Notes under the pieces: model-generated
Told to the model about the DNA's origin: nothing
Databases searched by the model: none
What the model saw: only the letters and a program-made list of their open reading frames with translations
Assembly: GCA_050747245.1 (NCBI GenBank)
Contig: JBOGNO010000008.1
Span: 1-64,000, forward strand
Length of the DNA stretch: 64,000 bases
Direction: 5' to 3'
Origin: JBOGNO01 sp050747245
Lineage (GTDB): Bacteria > Acidobacteriota > Terriglobia > Acidiferrales > UBA7541
Part shown: in pieces, positions 41,007 through 49,737 of the stretch
How the letters are laid out: each line of letters opens with the position of its first letter
Position numbering within the stretch: position 1 is the first letter of the stretch
Translations under genes and position numbers: made by a program

Positions 41007-42152
41007 TCAAGCCGCGCGCGCGGCGCCCATCGGAACGATTTCGTTCAGCGCCTTTTCGAACGCGGCCATTTGCTCGGGCGTGCCAATAGAAACGCGTAGC
41101 CAGTTGGGCATCGAGGGAAATTTCCTTCCGACGTCAATCTTTCTCGCGCGGAATTGCGCGATGACCGGCGCGACATCGCCGCCCAAGTCCACCATGATGA
41201 AATTTGTTTCCGAGGGAATCACGCTCCGGCCTTGGCGTTCCAGCTCGGCAACCACCGCGCGCCGCGTGTCGTTAAGGCGCTTGCGCATCTGCGGGACGTG
41301 TTGCGGATCTTCCAGGCTGGCGATGGCCGCGGCGAGCACCGCTGCATTGGCGCTGAAATATAAAATGTGCGGACTCATCGCCTCGGTGAGTTCTTTCGAA
41401 GCAACTGAATAACCCAGGCGCATTCCCGCCATGCCGTACACCTTCGAAAATGTCCGCGCGAGCACGAGATTCGGATACTTGCCGAACCATTCGAAGGCGC
41501 TGGCGTAGTCGGGATCCTCGACGAAATGGTAGTAGGCTTCGTCCACCAGCACCACAGTCGAAACCGGAACTCGGTGGAGAAACGCGCGCAGCTCGGCGCG
41601 CTTGACGATTCCGCCCGTCGGGTTGTTCGGATTGCAGACGTATACCAGCCCCACAGTGGCATCGCATGCCTCTGCCATTTTCGGCAGGTCGAGTCGATGG
41701 TCGGCGGTCAGCGGAACTTTCAACGTCTGCGCGCGGCACTGATCCGCGTAATACGCGATGGATTCGAACGTAGGCTCCGCCACCACCAGTTTTTTCTGCG
41801 TGCCCACGAACGCGAGATCGGCGATGTGCAGAATTTCCGTCGAGCCGCAGCCCAGCAGGACATTTTCCCTCTTCACACCGTGAAGCTTGGCGATGGCTTC
41901 CATTGTGCGCGGGCGAAGCACCTCGGGATAGCGCATAGCGACACTTTCCGAGCGCGTGATAGCTTCAATGGCTTTCTGCGAAGGCCCGTAGGGGTTTTCA
42001 TTGGCGCTTAGCTTGATGACGTCCTCGGGGGCGAGCGCGTCGGACAGAGCATCTGGCCGCGCGGCGAAAGTTCGAGGGGCGGCGACGACTGCGGCGAGCG
42101 TCGCTGCAATTGATTGTGTGAAATTGCGCCGAGAAATAGGATTCCGATCCAT
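41007..42152 (-). CDS. Tat-exported HisC-like aminotransferase
   Basis: 381 residues. A twin-arginine signal (ISRRNFTQSIAATLAAVVAA) precedes a fold-type I PLP aminotransferase closest to histidinol-phosphate aminotransferase: KLSANENPYGPSQKAI, CNPNNPTGG, VDEAYYHF, and the PLP Lys in ARTFSKVYGMAGMRLGY. The Arg near the end (WLRVSIGTPEQ) would bind the substrate carboxylate or phosphate. A cytoplasmic histidine-pathway role does not fit the Tat signal, so the substrate is probably periplasmic; it is unknown. No his genes are adjacent. Confidence 0.85.
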   Translation of the reverse strand: MDRNPISRRNFTQSIAATLAAVVAAPRTFAARPDALSDALAPEDVIKLSANENPYGPSQKAIEAITRSESVAMRYPEVLRPRTMEAIAKLHGVKRENVLLGCGSTEILHIADLAFVGTQKKLVVAEPTFESIAYYADQCRAQTLKVPLTADHRLDLPKMAEACDATVGLVYVCNPNNPTGGIVKRAELRAFLHRVPVSTVVLVDEAYYHFVEDPDYASAFEWFGKYPNLVLARTFSKVYGMAGMRLGYSVASKELTEAMSPHILYFSANAAVLAAAIASLEDPQHVPQMRKRLNDTRRAVVAELERQGRSVIPSETNFIMVDLGGDVAPVIAQFRARKIDVGRKFPSMPNWLRVSIGTPEQMAAFEKALNEIVPMGAARAA

Positions 42153-42273
42153 GGCGGCCTCCTCTAGCTGCGAACTCGCCCGCGATTATCTGCCCGTCGG
42201 CTTACGCGCGCAAGCGCGATGGAGTGATAACATACCGCCGCGCTCGAAGAATTCGAAGACCGGGAGGCGCGTC

Positions 42274-42792
42274 ATGAAGAAACCCAAGAAGGACTCTCGG
42301 AGTGAAGCAACAATGCGCGATAGGTCCCTGCGCAAGCACGTGGCCAATCTGCTTTCGGGACGCGGCGCGCATCTTGACGTCAAGAGCGTTTTTGCCGGCA
42401 TGCCCGCGAGTGAGAGCGTCGCGAAGCCCGCGGGCGCACCGCACACGCCCTGGCAACTCCTCGAGCACATTCGCATCGCGCAGTGGGACATCCTCGAATT
42501 CAGCCGCGACGCGAAGCACGTCTCTCCGGGATTTCCCGATGGCTACTGGCCCAAAACCGAAGCTCCCCCCAGCGATGAGGCATGGGAGAAAAGCCTCCGA
42601 AGTGTCGCCGCTGAACTCGAGGAAATGAGAAAGCTCGTGCTTGATCCTCGTACGGATTTGTTCGCGCGCATCCCACACGGCACGGGCCAGACAATTCTAC
42701 GCGAAGCGCTGCTCATTGCCGACCACAACGCCTATCATGCGGGGCAGGTTGTGCTCCTGCGGCGGCTGCTCGGCGCGTGGAACGAGAAATGA
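42274..42792 (+). CDS. DinB-fold protein
   Basis: 172 residues, a four-helix bundle of the DinB/YfiT type. The metal-binding His are probably in WQLLEHIRIAQW and IADHNAYHAGQVVLLRR. Such proteins include thiol-dependent transferases and damage-induced proteins; the reaction here is unknown. GGAGG lies eight bases before ATG 42274. A Lys/Arg-rich lead of about 15 residues precedes the domain. Confidence 0.85.
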   Translation: MKKPKKDSRSEATMRDRSLRKHVANLLSGRGAHLDVKSVFAGMPASESVAKPAGAPHTPWQLLEHIRIAQWDILEFSRDAKHVSPGFPDGYWPKTEAPPSDEAWEKSLRSVAAELEEMRKLVLDPRTDLFARIPHGTGQTILREALLIADHNAYHAGQVVLLRRLLGAWNEK

Positions 42793-42864
42793 CCTGCAAA
42801 ATTGCCCCGGTGGCGTATTTCCCCCGCTTCTGCCCGCTGCCCGCCCTCGGTTATACTGGATGCG

Positions 42865-45324
42865 ATGAAAGCACAGAGTGCCACGGTAAACGTCCGCCGC
42901 GACGCGGAAATTCTCGACGATTTTCGCCGTTGGGGATACCTCGCCGCGAATCTCGATCCCCTTGGAGATTTGCTGCCGATTGAAGTCGTCGAGCTTGCCG
43001 CCAGCGGCCCGGCCGCCGAAGCGGGGCGGCGCGCCTATTGCTGCACGATTGGCGCGGAATTCATGCACATTGCCAGCCCCGAACGCCGCCGCTGGATCGA
43101 GCAGCGCATGGAAACCGAAGCGCCGGAGCCGGATCGCGCCCGCATCCTAGAGCAGCTGATCCGTGCCGAAATTTTCGAGCAGGTTTTGCAGACGCGCTAC
43201 CTCGGCACGAAGCGCTATTCGCTCGAAGGCGTGATCGGGCTGATTCCGCTGCTCGATGAACTCCTCGAAACCGCCGCGGAGCTTGGCGCGGAAGAATCTG
43301 TGATCGCCATGAGCCATCGCGGCCGCCTGAACGTGATGGTTCACACGGTGGGGCGGTGTCCGCAGGAGATTTTTGGGCGCTTCGAAGATGTGGACCCGCG
43401 CAGCGTGTTGGGCAGCGGCGATGTGAAGTATCACGTGGGCGCCACGGGAGAATTTCATGCGCGCTCAGGCCGCATTTTGGGAACTCACCTAGTTTCGAAT
43501 CCCAGTCACTTGGAAGCCGTGGATCCGGTAGCCATGGGCCGTGCGCGCGCCAAGCAGACGCGCCGCGGCGAAAAAGGAAAAATTGAGGTGCTTCCGGTGA
43601 TGTTGCATGGCGACGCCGCGTTTGCCGGGCAGGGTATCTGGGCCGAGACGCTTAATTTCGCGCTGCTCGAAGGTTACAGCGTAGGCGGCGCCGTGCACGT
43701 CATCGTCAACAACCTGATCGGCTTCACCACCAATCCCGCGGAGCTGCATTCCTCGCGGTTCTCATCCGATCTCGCAAAGCGCATTCCCATTCCCATCTTC
43801 CATGTGAACGCGGAAGATCCTGACGCCGTCGTGCGCGTGGCGCGCATGGCCGCGGAGTATCGCTATGCATTCATGAGCCCGGTAGTCATTGACATCATCG
43901 GCTTCCGCCGCCACGGGCACAGCGAAGTGGACGATCCGACGATTACTCAGCCGCTGCGCTACCGGAAAATTCAGGCGCATCCACAACTTTGGGAAATTTA
44001 CGCTTCCTATGCAAACCTCGACGCGACTCCCATCGCCGCGCGCGTCCGCGAGGAATACAACGCTGCGCAAAAAGAGGCGGAGAAAACCGAAAGAATTCCC
44101 GTTCTGCGCGAACTTCCTGCTTACTGGAACAAATTTCGCGGAGGAAAATATTCCGCCGCCTACGAAACGGATACTGGAGTCCCCGAGGTGCGGCTGCGCG
44201 CGCTCGCCGAAAAGCTGACGGCGTATCCCGCGGAATTTCACATTCACCCGAAAGTAAAAAAGCTGCTCGAACAGCGCGCTGAGATGGGGCAGGGAAAGCG
44301 GCCGCTCGATTTCGGCATGGCGGAGGCACTGGCATTCGCCTCTCTCCTCGAACAGGGCGTGCCGGTGCGATTAAGCGGCCAGGACAGCCGCCGCGGCACT
44401 TTCAATCAGCGCCACGCCGCGCTGATTGATACCGAAACGGAAGCGCAATTCGTTCCCCTCGAGCACGTGGCGCCCCAGCAGGGCCGCTTCGAAGCCGTCA
44501 ACTCCACGCTTTCGGAGGCTTCCGTGCTCGGCTTCGAATACGGCTTCAGTCGCGATTATCCGGAGGCGCTCGTTTTGTGGGAGGCGCAGTTCGGCGATTT
44601 CGCCAACGGCGCGCAAATCATCATTGACCAGTTCATCGCCGCGGGAGAGGACAAGTGGGGATTGCTTTCCGGCGTCGTCCTACTCCTTCCGCACGGCTAC
44701 GAAGGCCAGGGGCCGGAACATTCGAGCGCGCGCATCGAGCGCTTCCTGCAGCTCGCCGCGCGCGACAATATCCAAATTTGCCAGCCTTCCAACGCCGCGC
44801 AGTATTTTCAGCTGCTCCGCCGCCAGGCCCTGCGCGCGTGGCGCAAGCCGCTGATCATCTTCACGCCGAAAAGCATGCTGCGTAATCCCGTGGCGTGCTC
44901 GCCGCTGGCGGATTTGTCGCTCCCGCGGTTTTTGCCGGTGTTGCCCGACCGCGAAATTGCGGACGCTTCGCGCCTGCTTGTCGCGACGGGAAAAATTGGA
45001 CACGAACTGGCGCTCGAGCGTAAGCGCCGCAAGGATTTTTCGACGGCCATAATTTTCATCGAGCAGCTCTACCCGTTCCCCGAAGCCGAACTGGAAGCGG
45101 AGTTCGCTCGCCATCGCGCCGCGCGCGAAATCCTGTGGGTCCAGGAAGAACCCGCCAACCAGGGCGCTCTCGCATTCGTTCTTCGGCACCTGGAGCGTTT
45201 GGCCGCGGGAAAGCCGGTGCGCTCGGTAAAGCGTTCAGCCAGCGCCAGTCCCGCTACTGGCTCCGCCAAAGCGCACGAAGTGGAACAGAAAACGATTATC
45301 TCCCTCGCCTTCGCCACCCCGTAA
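42865..45324 (+). CDS. sucA: 2-oxoglutarate dehydrogenase E1 component
   Basis: 819 residues. ThDP-dependent decarboxylation of 2-oxoglutarate in the TCA cycle. Motifs are MSHRGRLNVMVH, LGTHLVSNPSHLEAVDPV, VMLHGDAAFAGQGIWAETLN (ThDP/Mg2+ site), IGFRRHGHSEVDDPTITQPL and, in the C-terminal half, SGQDSRRGTFNQRH and IDQFIAAGEDKWG. It is shorter than the E. coli protein, mainly at the N-terminus. The E2 and E3 genes are not nearby. The ATG at 42865 follows a TATACT box by seven bases and has no ribosome site, so the mRNA may be leaderless. Confidence 0.92.
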   Translation: MKAQSATVNVRRDAEILDDFRRWGYLAANLDPLGDLLPIEVVELAASGPAAEAGRRAYCCTIGAEFMHIASPERRRWIEQRMETEAPEPDRARILEQLIRAEIFEQVLQTRYLGTKRYSLEGVIGLIPLLDELLETAAELGAEESVIAMSHRGRLNVMVHTVGRCPQEIFGRFEDVDPRSVLGSGDVKYHVGATGEFHARSGRILGTHLVSNPSHLEAVDPVAMGRARAKQTRRGEKGKIEVLPVMLHGDAAFAGQGIWAETLNFALLEGYSVGGAVHVIVNNLIGFTTNPAELHSSRFSSDLAKRIPIPIFHVNAEDPDAVVRVARMAAEYRYAFMSPVVIDIIGFRRHGHSEVDDPTITQPLRYRKIQAHPQLWEIYASYANLDATPIAARVREEYNAAQKEAEKTERIPVLRELPAYWNKFRGGKYSAAYETDTGVPEVRLRALAEKLTAYPAEFHIHPKVKKLLEQRAEMGQGKRPLDFGMAEALAFASLLEQGVPVRLSGQDSRRGTFNQRHAALIDTETEAQFVPLEHVAPQQGRFEAVNSTLSEASVLGFEYGFSRDYPEALVLWEAQFGDFANGAQIIIDQFIAAGEDKWGLLSGVVLLLPHGYEGQGPEHSSARIERFLQLAARDNIQICQPSNAAQYFQLLRRQALRAWRKPLIIFTPKSMLRNPVACSPLADLSLPRFLPVLPDREIADASRLLVATGKIGHELALERKRRKDFSTAIIFIEQLYPFPEAELEAEFARHRAAREILWVQEEPANQGALAFVLRHLERLAAGKPVRSVKRSASASPATGSAKAHEVEQKTIISLAFATP

Positions 45325-45333
45325 AGAGGCTCG

Positions 45334-46353
45334 TTACTTCACGGCAATCAGCGCGCTCATAAACGTTGGCGGCAGGGCGTGCAACTCCGTTGAGCGGTAT
45401 CCCGCGTTGCGAAACATTTGCTGGTATTCGGCGAAGGTGTAGGCGTCGCCCGAAGGCGTCGAGCCCAGCATGACCAGGCTGAATGCGGCGGGAGTCGGCG
45501 GCGTGATGCGATCTTCATTGGGCACGAACTCCACGGTCACTGCGCGTCCGCCTTCGGCCAAAGCGGCATGCACCTTACGAAGCAGCTCCTCATTGGTCGG
45601 CGGATCGAAGTGGTGGAGAAAATTCGTGAGCAGCACAATGTCGCAGTCGGAGGGAAAACTGACGTCGAAGGCTCTGCCCGGCAGCGTCTTGTAACGCGCC
45701 GCCACCCCCGCAGCTTCCGCGTTCTCTTTGGCGACTTCGAGAACATTGGGCCAGTCCACAGCCACGATTTCCGCTTGCGGGTTGCGCTGCGCGATGGCGA
45801 TGCCGAATTTTCCGTGTCCCGCGGCGATATCCAGCACGCGGCATTTCTTCCCCGCATCCGCGCCTACGAGTTGCGCGATTCCTTGTGCGGGCAGATGCAT
45901 CAGCGGCGCCATCGAGTGCGCGAACTCAACCCACAGCGGATCTTCGGGAGCAAGCGTGCCCGTGTTGTCGGGCGCGCCGCCCTTGCGCACTGCAGCCGTG
46001 AAATTCATGTAATTTTCCATGAACAACGGAGCGTTCAAAAACCGGTACGCGTTGGCCATGCATGCAGGCGACCGCCGGTCTAGAAACATCGCCGAGTCGG
46101 GCGTGAGCGAATACTCTTTTCCGCTTTTGGTCAGGAATCCGTGGATGGTCATGTAGTCGGCCAGAATCCGCACACCGCGATCGGCGGCGTTGCAGCGGCG
46201 CGCCAGCTCGTGGGCGGTGTGGCAGCCTTCTCCAATCGCAGTGAATAAATCCAGCTCGATGGCGGCGCGCAGCGCGGCCGTTTGCTGGTAGGCGTTCATA
46301 GTCTCGAAAATTAGTTCGGGACTCGGCTGGCGGGCTGCAGCTGTCGTGCTCAT
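45334..46353 (-). CDS. O-methyltransferase of the acetylserotonin/hydroxyneurosporene type
   Basis: 339 residues. An N-terminal dimerisation helix bundle (ELIFETMNAYQQTAALRAAI, LFTAIGEG) and a winged-helix part precede the SAM fold (RVLDIAAGHGKFGIAIAQRN, VAVDWPNVLEVAKENA, LLTNFLHHFDPPTNEELLRK). The HH of NFLHHFD fits the catalytic His region of this family. It methylates a small molecule; the substrate is unknown. GGGAG lies seven bases before the ATG. Convergent with sucA, ending nine bases away. Confidence 0.87.
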   Translation of the reverse strand: MSTTAAARQPSPELIFETMNAYQQTAALRAAIELDLFTAIGEGCHTAHELARRCNAADRGVRILADYMTIHGFLTKSGKEYSLTPDSAMFLDRRSPACMANAYRFLNAPLFMENYMNFTAAVRKGGAPDNTGTLAPEDPLWVEFAHSMAPLMHLPAQGIAQLVGADAGKKCRVLDIAAGHGKFGIAIAQRNPQAEIVAVDWPNVLEVAKENAEAAGVAARYKTLPGRAFDVSFPSDCDIVLLTNFLHHFDPPTNEELLRKVHAALAEGGRAVTVEFVPNEDRITPPTPAAFSLVMLGSTPSGDAYTFAEYQQMFRNAGYRSTELHALPPTFMSALIAVK

Positions 46354-46544
46354 GGGATTCTCCCTCGCGGCGGATTGTACTAAGTTGCACCGCCTATCTT
46401 ACCGCCTTGGGTTGCTTTCGAAAAGACGCCTGCAGTTGCGCGAGCCTGTCGGGAAGACTTTGGACCTCCATGAAGACCACAGTGCAGTTTCATCCACTCA
46501 AGAGAAGATCGGGTCGCCGTGACGAGTAGGGAAGTGCAGGCTAG

Positions 46545-47276
46545 CTAATTCTCCGCTACGCCTGCGACTGGAATCGAGTCTTTCGCCGTGAGCGCTCGCT
46601 TCAATTCCGGGCCGACGCGCTCAACGAGAGGGATTCCCGGATCCTCGCCCACGTATTGCTGAAGGATTTTTCCGTCCTTGCCGATCAAGATGTACGTCGG
46701 AATGGCGGTCGCTCCATATTGACGTATCAGCTGGTGATTCACATCTCTGCGCTGCGTCCAGTTCATTTGGTGTTGTGCGATGAACTCCTGCCACTTGCCC
46801 TCATCTTCATCCTCGCTGATGCTGATTACTTCGAATTCGTCGTCGTGATAGACCGCCTGCAGCTGTTTCAATTCTGGCAAGGCTTGACGGCAGGGGCCGC
46901 ACCAGCTGGCCCAGAAGTCCAACAGCGTGACCTTCCCACTGCCGGTCGAGCCCTGTCCGCTCGCATCGGGAGCTTTCTCGCCGGCGCTGAGCGGCGCCCT
47001 CGGCATATTGTCGTCGTCAAATATCTTCACGGCCTTCAGCTGGCTGCTTTTCTTCGCGCGCAGTTGGCGCGCCACCTCACCGAGCGATTTCGGCTGCTCG
47101 GGCTGCGTCGCATTGTCGGGCGCGTTAGCTTGCGCATTTTGCTGCGGCGGCTGAGCTTGCGGGGCGTTCTTCGCGGCGGTTTGCGATCCCTGTTTGAAAG
47201 CATCTTGCGCGATTCCCAAGCCGGAGAATGCCAGAATTAGAATTCCTGCCGCCGTGACCCAGGATTTTTTTCGCAT
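46545..47276 (-). CDS. TlpA-like exported thioredoxin
   Basis: 243 residues. A signal peptide (KSWVTAAGILILAFSGLGIA), a long Gln/Ala/Pro-rich linker, then a thioredoxin fold with WASWCGPCRQALPELKQL and a cis-Pro in ATAIPTYILIGKDG. It should reduce or exchange disulfides outside the cytoplasm, as in cytochrome c maturation, but the specific role is open. An alternative GTG start at 47315 overlaps the stop of the preceding gene (GTGA). The start at 47276 gives a standard signal peptide. Confidence 0.88.
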   Translation of the reverse strand: MRKKSWVTAAGILILAFSGLGIAQDAFKQGSQTAAKNAPQAQPPQQNAQANAPDNATQPEQPKSLGEVARQLRAKKSSQLKAVKIFDDDNMPRAPLSAGEKAPDASGQGSTGSGKVTLLDFWASWCGPCRQALPELKQLQAVYHDDEFEVISISEDEDEGKWQEFIAQHQMNWTQRRDVNHQLIRQYGATAIPTYILIGKDGKILQQYVGEDPGIPLVERVGPELKRALTAKDSIPVAGVAEN

Positions 47277-47311
47277 GGGGGTAGCTCGTAAGGTTTGTGT
47301 CTGCCAGCTCT

Positions 47312-48127
47312 TCACCGTTCATTCGCACTGGAGTCCGGCTTCACGAAAATCGCGTCATCCACCGGCGGATTCTTCTTGACCTGCGTGATTCGGATCGTGA
47401 AGACGTTGCCTTTTTCCACATGGCGGATTCGGTACGGAAAGTACGCGCCTTCCACCGCGCGGAAATCTTCCGTGTCGGTTTCGACGGTGTAGTCGCCATC
47501 GTCACGATGGAAAGTGTCGTCCGCGCGCACAGGGAATCCGCTAGTAGTGTCAAAATAGACCTTGGAAGTAAACTTCTTCTCGGGTGAGAGTTCCACGACG
47601 TACGTCGAATGTGTTCCCACCTGAGCTTCCCCAAGGACATGCCCGTGGGGCATTCCTAGCAAAATTTCCGCTCCGCTGTGGATGCTTGCGTCGCGCATGC
47701 GGCTTTCGAGCGCCGCGCCGGTAAATTCGTGGATGCCGCCACGAGGGTCTTCGATCCAGGCGGACTTCCCGTCGCACACTTCGTAAACGGTGGCGCCGTT
47801 CTGAAGCGTGATCTTGATGAACTTCTTGTTCGGTGCCTCAATGAGAATTTCGATTCCCGCGAATCCGGACTGGTCCTCCGTTTGATAAATTCCCTTCATG
47901 CCCAGCGTCGTGAAGCCTGACCATGCAGCATGTCCGCCGCTGACGTTCGCAAATTTTTCGAGGATTTCCTCTGCCGTAGGAAGCGCGCTCTTTCCCGCGG
48001 TGTCGGACGAGTGCGAAATTGCCGTCGTCGCGGGTTCTGCGGATGACGCGGTCTGCGCCCTCGCGCGGCCAGCGCACACGCAAACACCAAAGATCGCTAC
48101 AAGAGTGCAGGCGAGCTTCGGACGCAT
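47312..48127 (-). CDS. Secreted LolA-like/outer-membrane lipoprotein-sorting-type protein
   Basis: 271 residues with a signal peptide (LACTLVAIFGVCVCAGRARA). The mature part (ALPTAEEILEKFANVSGGHA, then beta strands such as GMKGIYQTEDQSGFAG, FIKITLQNGATVYEVCDGKS, KFTSKVYFDTTSGFPVRADD) looks like the LolA/LppX half-barrel fold that carries lipids or lipoproteins. The match is structural in flavour and not certain. GGGAGG lies five bases before the ATG. Probably co-transcribed with the thioredoxin gene. Confidence 0.7.
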   Translation of the reverse strand: MRPKLACTLVAIFGVCVCAGRARAQTASSAEPATTAISHSSDTAGKSALPTAEEILEKFANVSGGHAAWSGFTTLGMKGIYQTEDQSGFAGIEILIEAPNKKFIKITLQNGATVYEVCDGKSAWIEDPRGGIHEFTGAALESRMRDASIHSGAEILLGMPHGHVLGEAQVGTHSTYVVELSPEKKFTSKVYFDTTSGFPVRADDTFHRDDGDYTVETDTEDFRAVEGAYFPYRIRHVEKGNVFTIRITQVKKNPPVDDAIFVKPDSSANER

Positions 48128-48407
48128 AAGGACCTCCCGGTCTTGGTGATTCCGCTTCTCTTTGCAGTATGGATTGCTCCTGTGAATAGACAAGCTTCAG
48201 CCTTCAGCACGGTAGTTGACTCACAAACTGTACGAAGGGTCAGTGCAAATGAGCGTGATTCTGTGACTCGATCTGCTACGCAAAGGAATGCGGATTTGTG
48301 CTCGGCGCCGTGTCAGCGGCTCTGTGGTTGGCTTCCCGCGAACAGACTTCCGTTAGAGTCTGCCGGCATCGCAGTTTGTTGGTGGAATCCTTGCCCGGAA
48401 GCGGATC

Positions 48408-48926
48408 CTAAAGGTAGCGTTCGCGCAAAACCGCGATGTGGTGCACCACGTGCCCCGCGATGATGTAGGCCAGAGCCCGTACCGTGAAGCGATTGTCGCT
48501 TGCGATCCCGGTTTGCATCCATGCCGCCGGCGGCATATTGCTGAAAAGGGAAATGGTCGAAAGGCGCAAGCGCCGGAATTCCTCGATATGCGCGGCCCAG
48601 AAAATCTTATCGGCCGCGGCGCCGGATGCCGCGATATTCTGATCGTAGCTGGGCAGAGGAGCCTCGAAGCCGCGAGCGAACCACAAAGCTCGAAACGCAA
48701 ATGCCCTCTCGGTGTCTGTGACGTGGTTTAGCACCTGCCGGATGCTCCATTTCTCCGGCGCATAGCGATACAGCGATTTTTCTTCGGAAATCCCGGAGAA
48801 GAACGACAGCGACTCTTCCATTTGACCCTCGATCGCAGCGAGAGCATCTTCGCCAGTGACCTGGTTGATGTAAGTGAAATAATAAGCCCCTGCTTCGTCT
48901 TCTCGAGGGCGTCCGATGCTCAGCAT
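48408..48926 (-). CDS. DinB-fold protein (DinB_2 type)
   Basis: 172 residues. Helical bundle with YAPEKWSIRQVLNHVTDTERA and a C-terminal AGHVVHHIAVLRERYL; the three His positions are those used for metal binding in the DinB_2 superfamily. Function unknown, possibly a thiol transferase. The ribosome site is weak; ATG 48926 was chosen because homology starts soon after it. An in-frame ATG at 48971 is the alternative. Confidence 0.83.
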   Translation of the reverse strand: MLSIGRPREDEAGAYYFTYINQVTGEDALAAIEGQMEESLSFFSGISEEKSLYRYAPEKWSIRQVLNHVTDTERAFAFRALWFARGFEAPLPSYDQNIAASGAAADKIFWAAHIEEFRRLRLSTISLFSNMPPAAWMQTGIASDNRFTVRALAYIIAGHVVHHIAVLRERYL

Positions 48927-49046
48927 GGTTCTTTCTGCTTGCCTCCGGAATCTGCACTGATTGTATTCCACTTCGCTCGAAGCGTTGTTCAGAAAATCGG
49001 TGTTGATTGTTTCGGCGGGCAGACCTAAAGGAGATTCGCGCGATAC

Positions 49047-49685
49047 TTAATGCACCGTCGCGATATCAAACGCAACGCGGATTTCGTCTTTCACTTTCAC
49101 GGATCCCCCCGCGACGCTCACGGGTGTGATGCCAAAGTCGCTCTGTCGCAGTTTCGTTTCACCCTCATATTGTCCATTTGCGAGACTGACATCCGCTGTA
49201 ATCGTGTGGGTTTGCCCGTGGAGCGTCAAATCGCCCCGAGCGGTCCAGCGATCTTTGCCCGCAGCCGATACGGAAGTGGACTGAAAGCGGATGTCAGGAA
49301 ATCGGCTGGTGTCGAGCACTTCGGGACCCAGCATCCTCGCTTCAATCTTGGCGCGCACATCATCCGGCTCGCCCGGATCTACCACGTGAAGCTCCTTCGC
49401 CTCGATTCGCAGCTCCACCGACGGCGAATCACAGCATTGCACGCGTCCTTGCGCGATTCTTCCTTCGATTTCGTGACGATGGCCGAATGCGGAGAGAAAG
49501 CCTCCGGTGCCAATTTCCAGTTTCAAGATGGACCGTTGCACGTCAATCACCTGCTCCGTTCGATTCGGCTTTTGCGCCTCCGCAGGCGTCGTGTCGAAGC
49601 AGAACTGACGCGTCGCGAGCAGCAACGCAGCCACTAGGAATCCTGCTGTCATCCAACTCTGCCATGTGCGGAGCTGCGGTTTCAT
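49047..49685 (-). CDS. YceI-like exported protein
   Basis: 212 residues with an N-terminal hydrophobic signal (WMTAGFLVAALLLATRQF). The body is a YceI lipocalin-like barrel (ILKLEIGTGGFLSAFGHRHE, ARGDLTLHGQTHTITADVSL, KVKDEIRVAFDI). YceI proteins bind isoprenoid-like lipids in the periplasm. GTG 49730 with a GAGG site is an alternative start that would add 15 residues. It lies close after the amidohydrolase gene, so they probably form an operon. Confidence 0.83.
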   Translation of the reverse strand: MKPQLRTWQSWMTAGFLVAALLLATRQFCFDTTPAEAQKPNRTEQVIDVQRSILKLEIGTGGFLSAFGHRHEIEGRIAQGRVQCCDSPSVELRIEAKELHVVDPGEPDDVRAKIEARMLGPEVLDTSRFPDIRFQSTSVSAAGKDRWTARGDLTLHGQTHTITADVSLANGQYEGETKLRQSDFGITPVSVAGGSVKVKDEIRVAFDIATVH

Positions 49686-49737
49686 TTTCGCTCTAAAGTC
49701 CTCGCGATTGTTTAGCCCTCGGAGATTCACCCACGCC

